The position numbers and the translations under genes were made by a program. Source: Rhodoferax sp. U2-2l (GTDB taxonomy: Bacteria; Pseudomonadota; Gammaproteobacteria; Burkholderiales; Burkholderiaceae_C). From it: DNA of 64,000 nucleotides. How positions within the stretch are numbered: position 1 is the first letter of the stretch; each line of letters starts with the position of its first letter. Under the pieces are notes generated by a model. That model had not been told where the DNA came from and ran no database searches. It saw nothing but the letters and a program-made list of their open reading frames with translations. The stretch lies in contig NZ_JAJCTH010000007.1 of assembly GCF_020594515.1 (NCBI RefSeq), positions 62,001 through 126,000 on the forward strand, given 5' to 3'. This document shows, one piece after another, positions 1 to 8,959 of this stretch.

Positions 1-2034
1 CAGTGCGCCGAATGGAAGCTCGACGCCCAGGCGCTGATGGCGGCCTTGTTGCACGACGCCATGGAAGACTGCGGCATCACCAAGGCGGAGCTGATCGAAC
101 GCTTTGGCCCGTCGGTGGCTGAATTGGTCGATGGCCTGACCAAGCTGGAGAAACTGCACTTCAACACGCGCGAAGAGAACCAGGCCGAGTCTTTTCGCAA
201 AATGCTGCTCGCCATGGCGCGCGATGTGCGGGTGATCCTGATCAAGCTGGCCGATCGCACCCATAACATGCGCACCTTGTCAGATGCGCCGCGCGAAAAG
301 TGGGCGCGTATTGCCTCGGAAACGCTCGACATCTACGCACCCATCGCCTACCGGCTTGGCCTGAACCAGACCTACCGCGAGTTGCAGGACCTGTCGTTCA
401 AACACCTCAACACCTGGCGACATGCTGTTCTGACCAAAGCCGTGGCCAAGGCGCGCGGCCGTCGCCGCGACCTGATCCAAAAGGTGCAAAGTGACCTGGA
501 AGCCACTTTTGCGCAACACAACTTGCCCGTGCGTATTGCCGGGCGCGAAAAAACCATCTATTCCATCTACAAGAAGATGGACGAAAAGAACCTGAGTTTT
601 GCGCAGGTGACCGACATCTACGGCTTTCGTATCATCGTGCCGCACCTGATCGACTGCTACACGGCGTTGGGCCTGCTGCACCAGCTTTACAAACCTGTGC
701 CGGGCAAGTTTAAAGACCACATCGCCATCAGCAAGATCAACGGCTACCAGTCGCTGCACACCACGCTGGTCGGCCCATCTGGCATCAACGTCGAGTTTCA
801 GGTCCGCACCGAGGCCATGCACCTAGTGGCTGAAACCGGCGTGGCAGCGCACTGGCTCTACAAGGAAGTGGCCCAGACCGACGTCCAGCAAAATGACCGC
901 ATGGGCACCCAATGGTTGCAGTCGCTGCTGGACATCCAGGACGAAAACCGCGACGCCACCGAGTTCTGGGAACACGTCAAGGTCGATCTGTTTCCCGACG
1001 CGGTGTACGTCTTCACCCCCAAGAGCCAGATCATGGCGATGCCGCGCGGCGCTACCGTGATCGACTTTGCCTACGCCATCCACAGCAATGTGGGCGACCA
1101 CACCCTATCGGCCAAAGTCAACGACGAGCCGGTTCCCCTGCGCACCGAAGTCAAAAATGGCGATGTGATCGAAGTCATCACCTCCCCCGATGCCACGCCC
1201 AACCCGGCCTGGCTGGGCTTTGTCCGCACGGCGCGTGCGCGCTCCAAGATCCGCCAGCACCTCAAGACCCTGGCGCAAACCGAGTCGGAAAGCCTGGGCG
1301 AGAAGATGCTGCTCCAAGCCGTTCGCTCAGAAGGCATCGAGAACTTGCCGGATACCACTGGTCAAAACGCCGCTGTTTGGGATAAGTTGCTGCGATTTAG
1401 CGGCAACAGAACCCAGGCCGAGCTGATGACTGATATTGGCCTGGGCAAACGCATTGCCAGCATCGTTGCCAAACGCTTGGCGAAATTGCTCGCTGATATT
1501 GGTGAAAAGCCCGACGCGTTGTTGCTCACCCGCGAGCGTTTTGTCACTGGCGACAATAGTTCTCAGGGCGCCGTTTTGATCGACGGCAGCGAAAGCACCT
1601 CGGTTCGTTTTGCCCACTGTTGCCGACCCATCCCGGGCGACAACATTGTGGGTTACCTCGGCCGTGGCGAGGGCCTGACCATCCACACCAGTGACTGCCA
1701 GGTTGCCCGAAAACTCAACCACAAAGACAGTGAGCGTTTCATCAGCGTGGAATGGTCCGATGAACCTGTGCGCACGTTCGAGACCGGCATCGTGGTCACC
1801 GTGACCAACGGCAAAGGTGTGTTGGCCAGCGTGGCCAGCGCCCTGGCGGCCGGTGGCGCGGACATCAACCAGGTCGACATGACCAATGAGTCATCCCACG
1901 GCGTGATGGACCTGCGCTTTGTCATTGCCGTGCGCGACCTGAGCCAACTGGAAACCGTCTTCAAAAACCTGCGCCGCACAACGGCTGTGCTCAAGGTGCA
2001 GCGCTCCAAAAACACCTCACCCATCCCCGGGTAA
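1..2034 (+). CDS. spoT: Bifunctional (p)ppGpp synthetase/hydrolase (Rsh/SpoT family), 5'-truncated by window edge
   Basis: The frame is open from base 1, so the true start lies upstream; 677 codons remain and family members usually have about 740. The domain order is that of long RSH enzymes. An HD hydrolase domain shows HDAMED at residues 18-23 and LADRTHNM further on. The synthetase domain has the basic loop KFKD followed by NGYQSLHT. A TGS domain (VYVFTPKSQIMAMPRG) and a C-terminal ACT domain follow. The intact HD motif and the basic KFKD loop (RxKD class rather than the acidic RelA loop) suggest a bifunctional SpoT-type enzyme that makes and degrades the stringent-response alarmone. It converges with the next gene across 30 bases. 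The first ATG in the window (37) is internal to the HD domain and is not the start. Confidence 0.95.
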   Translation, partial: QCAEWKLDAQALMAALLHDAMEDCGITKAELIERFGPSVAELVDGLTKLEKLHFNTREENQAESFRKMLLAMARDVRVILIKLADRTHNMRTLSDAPREKWARIASETLDIYAPIAYRLGLNQTYRELQDLSFKHLNTWRHAVLTKAVAKARGRRRDLIQKVQSDLEATFAQHNLPVRIAGREKTIYSIYKKMDEKNLSFAQVTDIYGFRIIVPHLIDCYTALGLLHQLYKPVPGKFKDHIAISKINGYQSLHTTLVGPSGINVEFQVRTEAMHLVAETGVAAHWLYKEVAQTDVQQNDRMGTQWLQSLLDIQDENRDATEFWEHVKVDLFPDAVYVFTPKSQIMAMPRGATVIDFAYAIHSNVGDHTLSAKVNDEPVPLRTEVKNGDVIEVITSPDATPNPAWLGFVRTARARSKIRQHLKTLAQTESESLGEKMLLQAVRSEGIENLPDTTGQNAAVWDKLLRFSGNRTQAELMTDIGLGKRIASIVAKRLAKLLADIGEKPDALLLTRERFVTGDNSSQGAVLIDGSESTSVRFAHCCRPIPGDNIVGYLGRGEGLTIHTSDCQVARKLNHKDSERFISVEWSDEPVRTFETGIVVTVTNGKGVLASVASALAAGGADINQVDMTNESSHGVMDLRFVIAVRDLSQLETVFKNLRRTTAVLKVQRSKNTSPIPG

Positions 2035-2064
2035 CGCATGTAGCGGCGCGCTGGTGCGCACCGG

Positions 2065-3168
2065 TCAGGCGCGCGCATCGCCCCAGCGCAATTGGGCGGT
2101 TTCATCGCCGCGGTATTGGGTGTCGCCACGGCGGTCCACGCAGTACTCGGGCGACACGATCATCTCAAAGAAGCGCATGTCGGCCGCGATGCGGGTGTAC
2201 TCAAATAACACGCTGCGCACCACCTTGGCGCCCGTGCGCAGGTGGCTGCCGTGGCCGATCCAGCTCGGCCCGGTGATGCTCACGCCCGGCTCAATGCGCA
2301 CACTCGAACCAATGTAGACCGGCCCCTCAATGGCCACCTGATCCCACGGAATGGATGTGTTCAACCCCACCCACACGCCCGGCTTCACTTCGCGCCCGGG
2401 CATGTCCACCTCGGCCACGGCGCCGCGCAGCACCCGCTGCAACACCGACCAGTAGTCACTCACCCGACCAATGTCAATCCAGTTGAAAAACCGGTTCTGC
2501 ACAAAAAACGGCAGCTTGTCGGCCACCAACTGCGGAAACAGCTGCAAACCAATGTCGTACACCTGGCCGGAGGGCACCAGGTCCAGCACCGCGGGCTCAA
2601 AAATATAGATGCCGGTGCTGGCCAACGTTGATTTGGCCGCGGCGGGGGTCGGCTTCTCTTGGAACGACACGATCTGGCCGCCCGGCTCGGCCACCACAAT
2701 GCCGTACGCCTGAACCTCGACGGGTTGCACCTCCAAGGCCACCAGGCTGGCCAGCGCACCTTTGGTCTTGTGCTCATGCAGGGCCGAGCCAATGTCCAGG
2801 TCAATCAACGCGTCGCCACACAGCACCAGCGTGGTCTCGTCAAAAAAGCCGCTGAAATCCTGAATGCGCCGCATGCCTCCGGCCGAACCCATCGGGCGCG
2901 GCACCACCTCGCCGTGCGCCATCACCCCCTCAAACGAGTAGCCAATCTCGACCCCCCAGCGGTGGCCGTCGCCAAAATAGCGCTCGATCTTCTGGTGGTG
3001 GTAGGCCACATTCACCATGATCTGTTTGATGCCGTGGCGCGCCAGATGCTCAATCTGATACTCCATCAGCGGCTTGCCCAAAATGGGCACCATCGGTTTG
3101 GGTAAATCCGTGGTCAAAGGTCGCACCCGTGTGCTCTGCCCCGCCGCCAAAATCATGCCTTTAGCCAT
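2065..3168 (-). CDS. NDP-sugar pyrophosphorylase, probable mannose-1-phosphate guanylyltransferase-like
   Basis: Residues 1-230 form a nucleotidyltransferase domain with the signature AAGQSTRVRPLTTDLPKP and a GDALIDLD metal-binding stretch. A C-terminal hexapeptide-repeat-like (left-handed beta-helix) section follows. The start at 3168 is chosen because GGGAG lies 7 bases before it and MAKGMILAAGQ is the canonical N-terminus; an upstream start would add 13 odd residues. Such enzymes make an NDP-sugar from NTP and sugar-1-phosphate. Next to a phosphomannomutase-like gene and a GumH-like mannosyltransferase, GDP-mannose is the best guess for its product, but the sequence alone does not exclude UDP- or dTDP-sugars. 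It is the last minus-strand gene of the EPS locus. Confidence 0.88.
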   Translation of the reverse strand: MAKGMILAAGQSTRVRPLTTDLPKPMVPILGKPLMEYQIEHLARHGIKQIMVNVAYHHQKIERYFGDGHRWGVEIGYSFEGVMAHGEVVPRPMGSAGGMRRIQDFSGFFDETTLVLCGDALIDLDIGSALHEHKTKGALASLVALEVQPVEVQAYGIVVAEPGGQIVSFQEKPTPAAAKSTLASTGIYIFEPAVLDLVPSGQVYDIGLQLFPQLVADKLPFFVQNRFFNWIDIGRVSDYWSVLQRVLRGAVAEVDMPGREVKPGVWVGLNTSIPWDQVAIEGPVYIGSSVRIEPGVSITGPSWIGHGSHLRTGAKVVRSVLFEYTRIAADMRFFEMIVSPEYCVDRRGDTQYRGDETAQLRWGDARA

Positions 3169-3264
3169 GTCAGTTACTCCCTCTCGAACCTCACAGTTAC
3201 CAAACAATGGATGTGGTGGGCGCTTTTGATCCTGACGGACAAAGGCCCCTGGCCAAACCCCCGA

Positions 3265-5673
3265 TCACCTTCCGACACGCGCCAGGCCCGCATCACACAG
3301 TGCTTTTGCGGCCGCTGGCGTGGCGGCTTCGGCGTAACAACGCAACTCGGGGGCGTTGCCGCTGGGGCGCAGGTGCACGATGTCTTGGTTGGCAAAGGTC
3401 ACGCGCAGGCCGTCGGTCTGGTCGACGCTTATCACCGCACCGGAATCGGGTGCCAGCGTGCGCGCCATGTCTGCCGGGTTGGCCAGCAGGGTCTGGATCA
3501 GTGAGCGGCTCTTTTCATTGGCAAAACTTTGCAGCCGGTCGCTGGCGGTAAACCGCTTGGGCAAGTCGGTTGACAGCTCAGACAGCTTGCAGCCGCGCTG
3601 ACGCGCCAGGCACAGCAACGCCAGCATGGGCAACACCGCATCGCGGGTTGGCAGGCGGGCCAACTGCCGGCTGCCCTGCTGCACGTCACTGCCCAGCAAA
3701 AAGCCGCCATTGGCCTCAAAACCCACCACGGTCCCGGCGCCCTGCGCGGCGTTCATACCCGCAATCACATACGGTGAGCCAATGCGGGTGCGAATGACCT
3801 GGGCAATGTCCTCAGGGCGTACCGCCTCGGTGTCGATCGGCACAAAGACTTCGGTTCGGCCCAGCGCCAGCACGTCGGCGCCCAGCCCCAGCAAGATCGC
3901 ACGCAGGATGTCGCGCCCCACGCTCGAATGCTCATACACCGCCACCCGCAACCCGGCCAGCGCGCTGCTGCCAAAAAACTCCGTGTAGCGCTGCACGTAG
4001 GCGTCAGCCACGCGGACATCCGGCGCTGGCAAGGGGGCCGGTTCCAGGCTGGCGGGCAGCGTCACCGTGGCGGCCAGCATGGCTTGTTCATCGGCCTTGC
4101 TGATCTCGCCATCGACGCGGTAAAACTTGATGCCATTGCGATCGAACGGTATGTGGCTGCCGGTGATCACCACCGCCGGCACACCCAGCTGCGCCGCGTG
4201 ATACGCCAGCGCCGGTGTGGGCAACGCCCCGGCATAAATCACTTTGGCACCGTGGTCGGCAGCCGCCGCGGCACACGCTGCCGCCATGCGCGGGCTGCTG
4301 GGGCGCAGATCGTGACCCAGTACCAATGTGGTGGCGCCCTTGGCCACCGTCTGCAGGAAGGCGCTGGCATAGGCGTAACACAACTCGTCGGTCATCTCGG
4401 CCACCAGGCCGCGTGCACCGCTGGTGCCAAAAGCCACCCCGGAGCGGTGGATGAGTTGGTTCATGCACATGGAGGTCATTGGCGTCATGGGAGTCATGTG
4501 GGGGCTTGGCAGCACATCGTTGCATCGCTTGAACGGATGGCGCGCAAGATTTGCAGGGTGATGTGATGGGGCCTGTGATCCATCGATGGCTTTCTTGGAC
4601 AGATAAGAATCGAAATTTTCATTGGATTGAATCAGACCCGCCGTCAGCAAGGAGCTGGAATCCGCATACTTTTTACTCCCGGGATAAAACAAGACCATAC
4701 CGGGATTCTGCTGGGTATGCCTCAGGTATCTTTTGTATTCGAGCGAGCCTCCAAAATGGACGCCTCTTGACACTTCGTTCTTGGCTTTCTCGTGAAAGTC
4801 TGCGAAAAATTTGAAATGCAGGATGGCACCGGTTATCAGGGATACTTTTGACCCAGGTGGCGCAAGAATGACATGGTTTGACAACCGCTTTACCCCCGTG
4901 GCCCATTTGACCAGCGGCATTTTTATCAAAGCCGGTGCGTAATGTGGCCGATCCTGCTTCAAAAAAGTCAGGCGTTCGCCAATTTTGATGGCAACCGTAT
5001 TTAACAGTCGGTTTATAAAATCGACACGTTTTTGACGAGGGTAGAATTTTCTGATTCTTGGACCTCCCACCACTCTGATCCGGGGAAGTTCGTTGATTTG
5101 GCTGGTTCTGGCGCTGATTTTTCTGAAAATATAATCCGCATCAAAATAGGGACAAATCTCAAAAAACGGCTTGTCTGGCACACACACACCCGTCGACAAG
5201 TCGTCTTTCGGATACATATCCAGCAAAAAACCAAAAAGAGCCAAACTACCCTCTTCCTCCAAATAACGACACAGTTCTGGCAGTTTTATTCGCTCCATGT
5301 GAGGATATGCCAGCAATTCATCCGCGTCTGCCACGAGGGTCCAATGGCCCACGCCGCATTCATCCAGCAACATATTTTGCCAGTCCACGCCAGCACGAGA
5401 TTCCTTGAAAGTATTGGACGGCTCGAAAACACGGCAATCCTTTTGCGTCAACAGGTACTCTCTTGAACCATCATTGGATTTGTCATCGACGACGAAGAAT
5501 TGTTCGACACCCAGATTTCTGTAATAAGTCAGAAGATAGGGCAATCGGGTGATTTCGTTTCTCTCCACCAAGAAAAGTCGGACGTCGTTGGCATGCTGCG
5601 CCATGCAATGCGAATCCAGGCGTTTCAGCGTGAATTTATGATCAGGAGATGTAAGGACCGACATGTTTTCCAT
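3265..5673 (-). CDS. Fusion: GT2-like glycosyltransferase domain + phosphomannomutase-like domain lacking the metal loop
   Basis: One uninterrupted 802-residue frame joins two unrelated proteins. Residues 1 to about 370 resemble GT2-type transferases (LFLVERNEITRLPYLLTYY, then VVDDKSNDGS and the acidic VADADELL) and are encoded by AT-rich DNA. Residues 404-802, in GC-rich DNA typical of the locus, are an alpha-D-phosphohexomutase: GTSGARG near 416, active-serine loop TGSHIP (Ser506), sugar loop GFEANGG near 652 and phosphate loop RPSGNAPE. The fourth family motif, the Mg-binding DGDxDR, is absent. PEDIAQ runs straight into VIRTRIGSP at residues 621-633, where intact relatives carry roughly 50-60 more residues. 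The join includes an ATG-rich repeat (MTPMTPMTSMCM, codons from 4497), so the mutase could also be translated separately from 4464 or 4497, although no strong ribosome site is visible. Mutase activity is doubtful. Confidence 0.85.
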   Translation of the reverse strand: MENMSVLTSPDHKFTLKRLDSHCMAQHANDVRLFLVERNEITRLPYLLTYYRNLGVEQFFVVDDKSNDGSREYLLTQKDCRVFEPSNTFKESRAGVDWQNMLLDECGVGHWTLVADADELLAYPHMERIKLPELCRYLEEEGSLALFGFLLDMYPKDDLSTGVCVPDKPFFEICPYFDADYIFRKISARTSQINELPRIRVVGGPRIRKFYPRQKRVDFINRLLNTVAIKIGERLTFLKQDRPHYAPALIKMPLVKWATGVKRLSNHVILAPPGSKVSLITGAILHFKFFADFHEKAKNEVSRGVHFGGSLEYKRYLRHTQQNPGMVLFYPGSKKYADSSSLLTAGLIQSNENFDSYLSKKAIDGSQAPSHHPANLARHPFKRCNDVLPSPHMTPMTPMTSMCMNQLIHRSGVAFGTSGARGLVAEMTDELCYAYASAFLQTVAKGATTLVLGHDLRPSSPRMAAACAAAAADHGAKVIYAGALPTPALAYHAAQLGVPAVVITGSHIPFDRNGIKFYRVDGEISKADEQAMLAATVTLPASLEPAPLPAPDVRVADAYVQRYTEFFGSSALAGLRVAVYEHSSVGRDILRAILLGLGADVLALGRTEVFVPIDTEAVRPEDIAQVIRTRIGSPYVIAGMNAAQGAGTVVGFEANGGFLLGSDVQQGSRQLARLPTRDAVLPMLALLCLARQRGCKLSELSTDLPKRFTASDRLQSFANEKSRSLIQTLLANPADMARTLAPDSGAVISVDQTDGLRVTFANQDIVHLRPSGNAPELRCYAEAATPAAAKALCDAGLARVGR

Positions 5674-5691
5674 GATGCGACGCGTCCGGTT

Positions 5692-6663
5692 TTATGGCGT
5701 ATTTTTTTGACTTGTGATGACTGTGCGCATTTTCTTGTAAATAAATCTGATCATGGTATAGATTTTGAATATAAAAATATGCCCCGAATCTGTCAAAATC
5801 ACGACGGAGTCACCCAGCGCCCTGTAATGTGGCTTGACCACCAATGACAAATGGGACGGCCCCTGCAAGGCACAATAGCTCAAACTGATGTCAGCGTCGC
5901 GTCGGACCCTGCGATGGTCATACCGATGTAGCAAAGGAAGAATAGCCAAGGTGTAAGCAATAGGCCCAGTTAATCTGACGACACCGCTGCCACCCACACC
6001 ATGCAGCCATGGCCGGTAATGATCGATATTATTAAGTATAGATAATATGACGGCTTTGAGAAAAGGATGTCCTGCAGCGGCAATGATGTGCCATTGCTGA
6101 AACTCGCCACCGGGAACCTGTGACAAGTCCTTCCACAGGCCAAAACCTTCGCGGTCCTCACCTGGGTCGTTACACCAATGCGCGAGTAAAAAACGATCTG
6201 TCGGCAGAAGTATGTCATCGATGGGCCGGGTAAAACTGCTTTTGATATCCAGATAGATACCACCGAGCTTGTACATCAACAGATACCTGAAAAGATCCGC
6301 TCTCGCAGCGCCATATTTCGGATCAATCCGGTTGAAATAAGCAAGCACCGAAGGCTCATAATTTATCGAAATGAAATGAATGATGTCGTCATCATCATAG
6401 AACCTGTACTCATAATTTTGATTATGACGCAACAGGTCTTGGACATTTTGTTGAAATTTCTCCGGCAGATATTTGGTAAAGTAAGTTTGATGAATAACAC
6501 GTGGAATGTGGTCCCCCTGCGCCACATCGGCCAGCCGATGGTGGCCAGCGCCGTTGTTCAATGGGGAAAAGAAAACAGATTTCAAAGATTGGCCAACAGA
6601 AATCGATTTCGACCAGGTACTGTCATTCAGTGGCCTTGTGGGATTGATATTGGCGTTCTTCAT
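5692..6663 (-). CDS. GT32-type glycosyltransferase (OCH1/capsular sugar transferase-like)
   Basis: The 323-residue protein carries IPRVIHQTYF, then YEYRFYDDDD, then a region ending in RYLLMYKLGGIYLDIKSSF. The LDI stretch is the DxD-type nucleotide-sugar site of GT32 (DXD-motif) transferases. It would add a sugar to the lipid-linked EPS repeat unit on the cytoplasmic face; donor and acceptor cannot be told from sequence. The gene is AT-rich compared with ugd just upstream, which suggests separate acquisition. It ends 18 bases before the GT2/mutase fusion and lies 103 bases downstream of ugd, in the same direction. Confidence 0.85.
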   Translation of the reverse strand: MKNANINPTRPLNDSTWSKSISVGQSLKSVFFSPLNNGAGHHRLADVAQGDHIPRVIHQTYFTKYLPEKFQQNVQDLLRHNQNYEYRFYDDDDIIHFISINYEPSVLAYFNRIDPKYGAARADLFRYLLMYKLGGIYLDIKSSFTRPIDDILLPTDRFLLAHWCNDPGEDREGFGLWKDLSQVPGGEFQQWHIIAAAGHPFLKAVILSILNNIDHYRPWLHGVGGSGVVRLTGPIAYTLAILPLLHRYDHRRVRRDADISLSYCALQGPSHLSLVVKPHYRALGDSVVILTDSGHIFIFKIYTMIRFIYKKMRTVITSQKNTP

Positions 6664-6766
6664 GTTTTATTTTCTGATGGTGGTAAGGATGTGATCGTCT
6701 CCATCGCCGCCTTTGGTGGTTTGGCGCCCCTGTCTACAGATTGGCCAAGGGTGCACTCATCCTGGC

Positions 6767-8089
6767 CTAGCGCCCAATCGCGCAATACTCAAACCCAAGC
6801 TCGCGCACCATCCTGGGGTCGTACAGGTTGCGGCCATCAAAAATGATCGGCGCCTTGAGTTGGGCCTTGAGGTTGTCAAAGTCAGGGCTGCGAAACTCCT
6901 TCCACTCGGTGACGATCACCAGCGCATCGGCGCCGGCCAGGGCCGCGCTCTGGTTGTCGGCATAACGCAAGCCGGGCTCGTTGGGGAAGCAGTGCCTGGC
7001 CTCCGGCATGGCCACTGGGTCATAGGCGGTGATGCTGGCACCGGCCGCCAGCAAATCCTTGATCACCTCGCGGCTGGTGGCTTCGCGCATGTCGTCGGTA
7101 TTGGCCTTGAAGGCCAAGCCCCACAAGGCAAAGTGCTTGCCAGTCAGGTCGGCGCCAAAACGTGCCTTGATCTTGTGGCCCAGCACGTGTTTTTGCTGGT
7201 CGTTGGCGGCTTCCACCGCGTGGAGCACCTTGAGCTCGATGCCGGCCTCCACGCTGGCCGTCTTGATCAGTGCCTTGACGTCTTTCGGGAAACACGAGCC
7301 ACCATAACCAGCACCTGCGTACAGGAAGTCATACCCGATGCGCGGGTCCGAGCCAATGCCCCGGCGCACACTCTCAATATCGGCACCCAGCTTTTCGGCC
7401 AGGTTGGCCAGCTCGTTCATGAAGCTGATGCGGGTGGCCAGCATGGCGTTGGCGGCGTATTTGGTGAGTTCCGCGCTGCGGATGTCCATCACGATCAGGC
7501 GGTCGTGGTTGCGCTGGAACGGGGCGTACAGGGCGCGCATGTTGTGCGCGGCCTGCTCGTCATCACAGCCCACCACGATCCGGTCAGGCTTCATGAAGTC
7601 GTCGATGGCCGCGCCTTCTTTCAGGAACTCGGGGTTGGAGACGACGCTGAAGGGGGTGCTGACGCCGCGCTTTTGCAGTTCTTCGGTGATGGCGGCGCGC
7701 ACAGCGTCGGCTGTGCCCACCGGCACGGTGCTTTTGTCGACCACCACTTTGTAGTCGGTCATGTATTTGCCGATGTTGCGGGCGGCGGCGATGACATATT
7801 TCATGTCGGCCGAGCCGTCCTCGTCAGGCGGCGTGCCCACGGCGATGAACTGCACGGTGCCAAAGTGGGCGGCGCGCTCGATGTCGGTGGTGAAGTGCAG
7901 CCGCCCGGCAGCGACGTTGCGTTTGACCATGTCCTGCAGGCCGGGCTCGAAGATGGGGATGCCACCGTCTTCCAGAATCTTGATCTTGGCGGGGTCCAGG
8001 TCCAGGCACAGGACATCATTGCCCACCTCTGCCAGACAGGTGCCAGACACCAGGCCAACGTAGCCGGTGCCAACGACGGTGATTTTCAT
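6767..8089 (-). CDS. ugd: UDP-glucose 6-dehydrogenase
   Basis: This enzyme oxidises UDP-glucose to UDP-glucuronate with two NAD+. The N-terminal Rossmann motif is [10 protein letters not shown], followed by [12 protein letters not shown], the substrate site KEGAAIDDF, and the catalytic cysteine in [13 protein letters not shown]. Length (440 residues) is normal. ATG at 8089 is preferred over GTG at 8095 because [12 protein letters not shown] is the family N-terminus and AGG sits 5 bases before it. The product is exactly the donor needed by the GumK-like transferase at 11303-12439, so the two are functionally linked. The gene is GC-rich, unlike the AT-rich transferase genes on both sides. Confidence 0.97.
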   Translation of the reverse strand: MKITVVGTGYVGLVSGTCLAEVGNDVLCLDLDPAKIKILEDGGIPIFEPGLQDMVKRNVAAGRLHFTTDIERAAHFGTVQFIAVGTPPDEDGSADMKYVIAAARNIGKYMTDYKVVVDKSTVPVGTADAVRAAITEELQKRGVSTPFSVVSNPEFLKEGAAIDDFMKPDRIVVGCDDEQAAHNMRALYAPFQRNHDRLIVMDIRSAELTKYAANAMLATRISFMNELANLAEKLGADIESVRRGIGSDPRIGYDFLYAGAGYGGSCFPKDVKALIKTASVEAGIELKVLHAVEAANDQQKHVLGHKIKARFGADLTGKHFALWGLAFKANTDDMREATSREVIKDLLAAGASITAYDPVAMPEARHCFPNEPGLRYADNQSAALAGADALVIVTEWKEFRSPDFDNLKAQLKAPIIFDGRNLYDPRMVRELGFEYCAIGR

Positions 8090-8168
8090 GAGCACCTGCT
8101 TTCAAAACCCATAGATTGGATTCGGACCTGCCCCATCCCTTGGCAACGGCATGTACAAAAATGGACCA

Positions 8169-8939
8169 TCATTTGAATTCAATCCTTTTATAACCTAACA
8201 AAGTTCGATATAAAGCACGCCCGATAACCAGTGGCGACATGCGCCCGATTTTGTTCCTCCATACTTCACGATGTGTCAACGGTGATTCAATATTACTGTA
8301 AAACTTTCCGCCTCCCGTTACTAAATGTTTATCCTGCGTACACAGTGCGGGGTTGAATTGAAGGATATTAAACCGGGTGCTGATGGGTGAATCTGAAAAG
8401 TTATACAACATGGCGTCTGCGGGTTCATGCGTATGCCAGGGCAAATCAAGCAACGCCTGTGCGGCTTGCCGACTGATGAGATAGCCGCCTGCACACCAAC
8501 TGGTGGATTGAACGCCATATGCAGTGCGGTTCGCCTGGGTCAGAATTGCCTGCGACGTTAAACGCACCCGATTCGTCGACGTTTCCAGCCGAATAATATC
8601 GACACCATCCGGTATCCATGCATCATTCATCAAAATCCATGCCAGGTCGTCAGATATATGAATATCATCCTCGAAAACAGCGCAAAACCGTTGATCACCG
8701 GATGCCACTTTCTGCCAAACCAGGTAATGGCTTAAAAAACAACCCATTTGCCCCCGAGCCCAATCCTTGTTGTGCCTCGGGCGATCCTTCATGAAAGCCT
8801 GATATTCATCATCCGATACCACCCGCCCGTCCACGGCAGCAACGCGCTCGAACGCCAAACCCAATTTTTTAAAATTTGACTCGAAAAACTCAAGACGAGC
8901 GACGTCCTTGTCGAGATTGATCACATACGATTGAATCAT
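8169..8939 (-). CDS. GT25-family glycosyltransferase (LPS-type)
   Basis: The 256-residue protein begins IQSYVINLDKDVARL and contains GQMGCFLSHYLVW and the acidic FEDDIHIS, the hallmark order of GT25 transferases (LpsA/LgtB relatives). The open frame extends upstream to 9455 inside the flippase gene, but family similarity begins at the ATG at 8939, which lies 20 bases after the flippase stop. No good ribosome site is seen, so translation may be coupled to the flippase. It probably decorates the EPS repeat unit; its sugar donor is unknown. Base composition is AT-rich, as in its upstream neighbour. Confidence 0.88.
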   Translation of the reverse strand: MIQSYVINLDKDVARLEFFESNFKKLGLAFERVAAVDGRVVSDDEYQAFMKDRPRHNKDWARGQMGCFLSHYLVWQKVASGDQRFCAVFEDDIHISDDLAWILMNDAWIPDGVDIIRLETSTNRVRLTSQAILTQANRTAYGVQSTSWCAGGYLISRQAAQALLDLPWHTHEPADAMLYNFSDSPISTRFNILQFNPALCTQDKHLVTGGGKFYSNIESPLTHREVWRNKIGRMSPLVIGRALYRTLLGYKRIEFK

Positions 8940-8959
8940 GGTAGATGCACGCCGTTCAT

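Noticed and set aside
3780..3870. A frameshift, rather than a deletion, as the cause of the missing DGDxDR motif in the mutase
   Set aside because: The frame is continuous on both sides and there is no extra DNA at the junction in which a shifted DGDxDR could lie.
6713..8176. A 487-codon plus-strand frame opposite ugd
   Set aside because: It is the His/Val/Gly-rich antisense shadow of the GC-rich ugd gene; it has no recognisable domain, and ugd is unmistakable.
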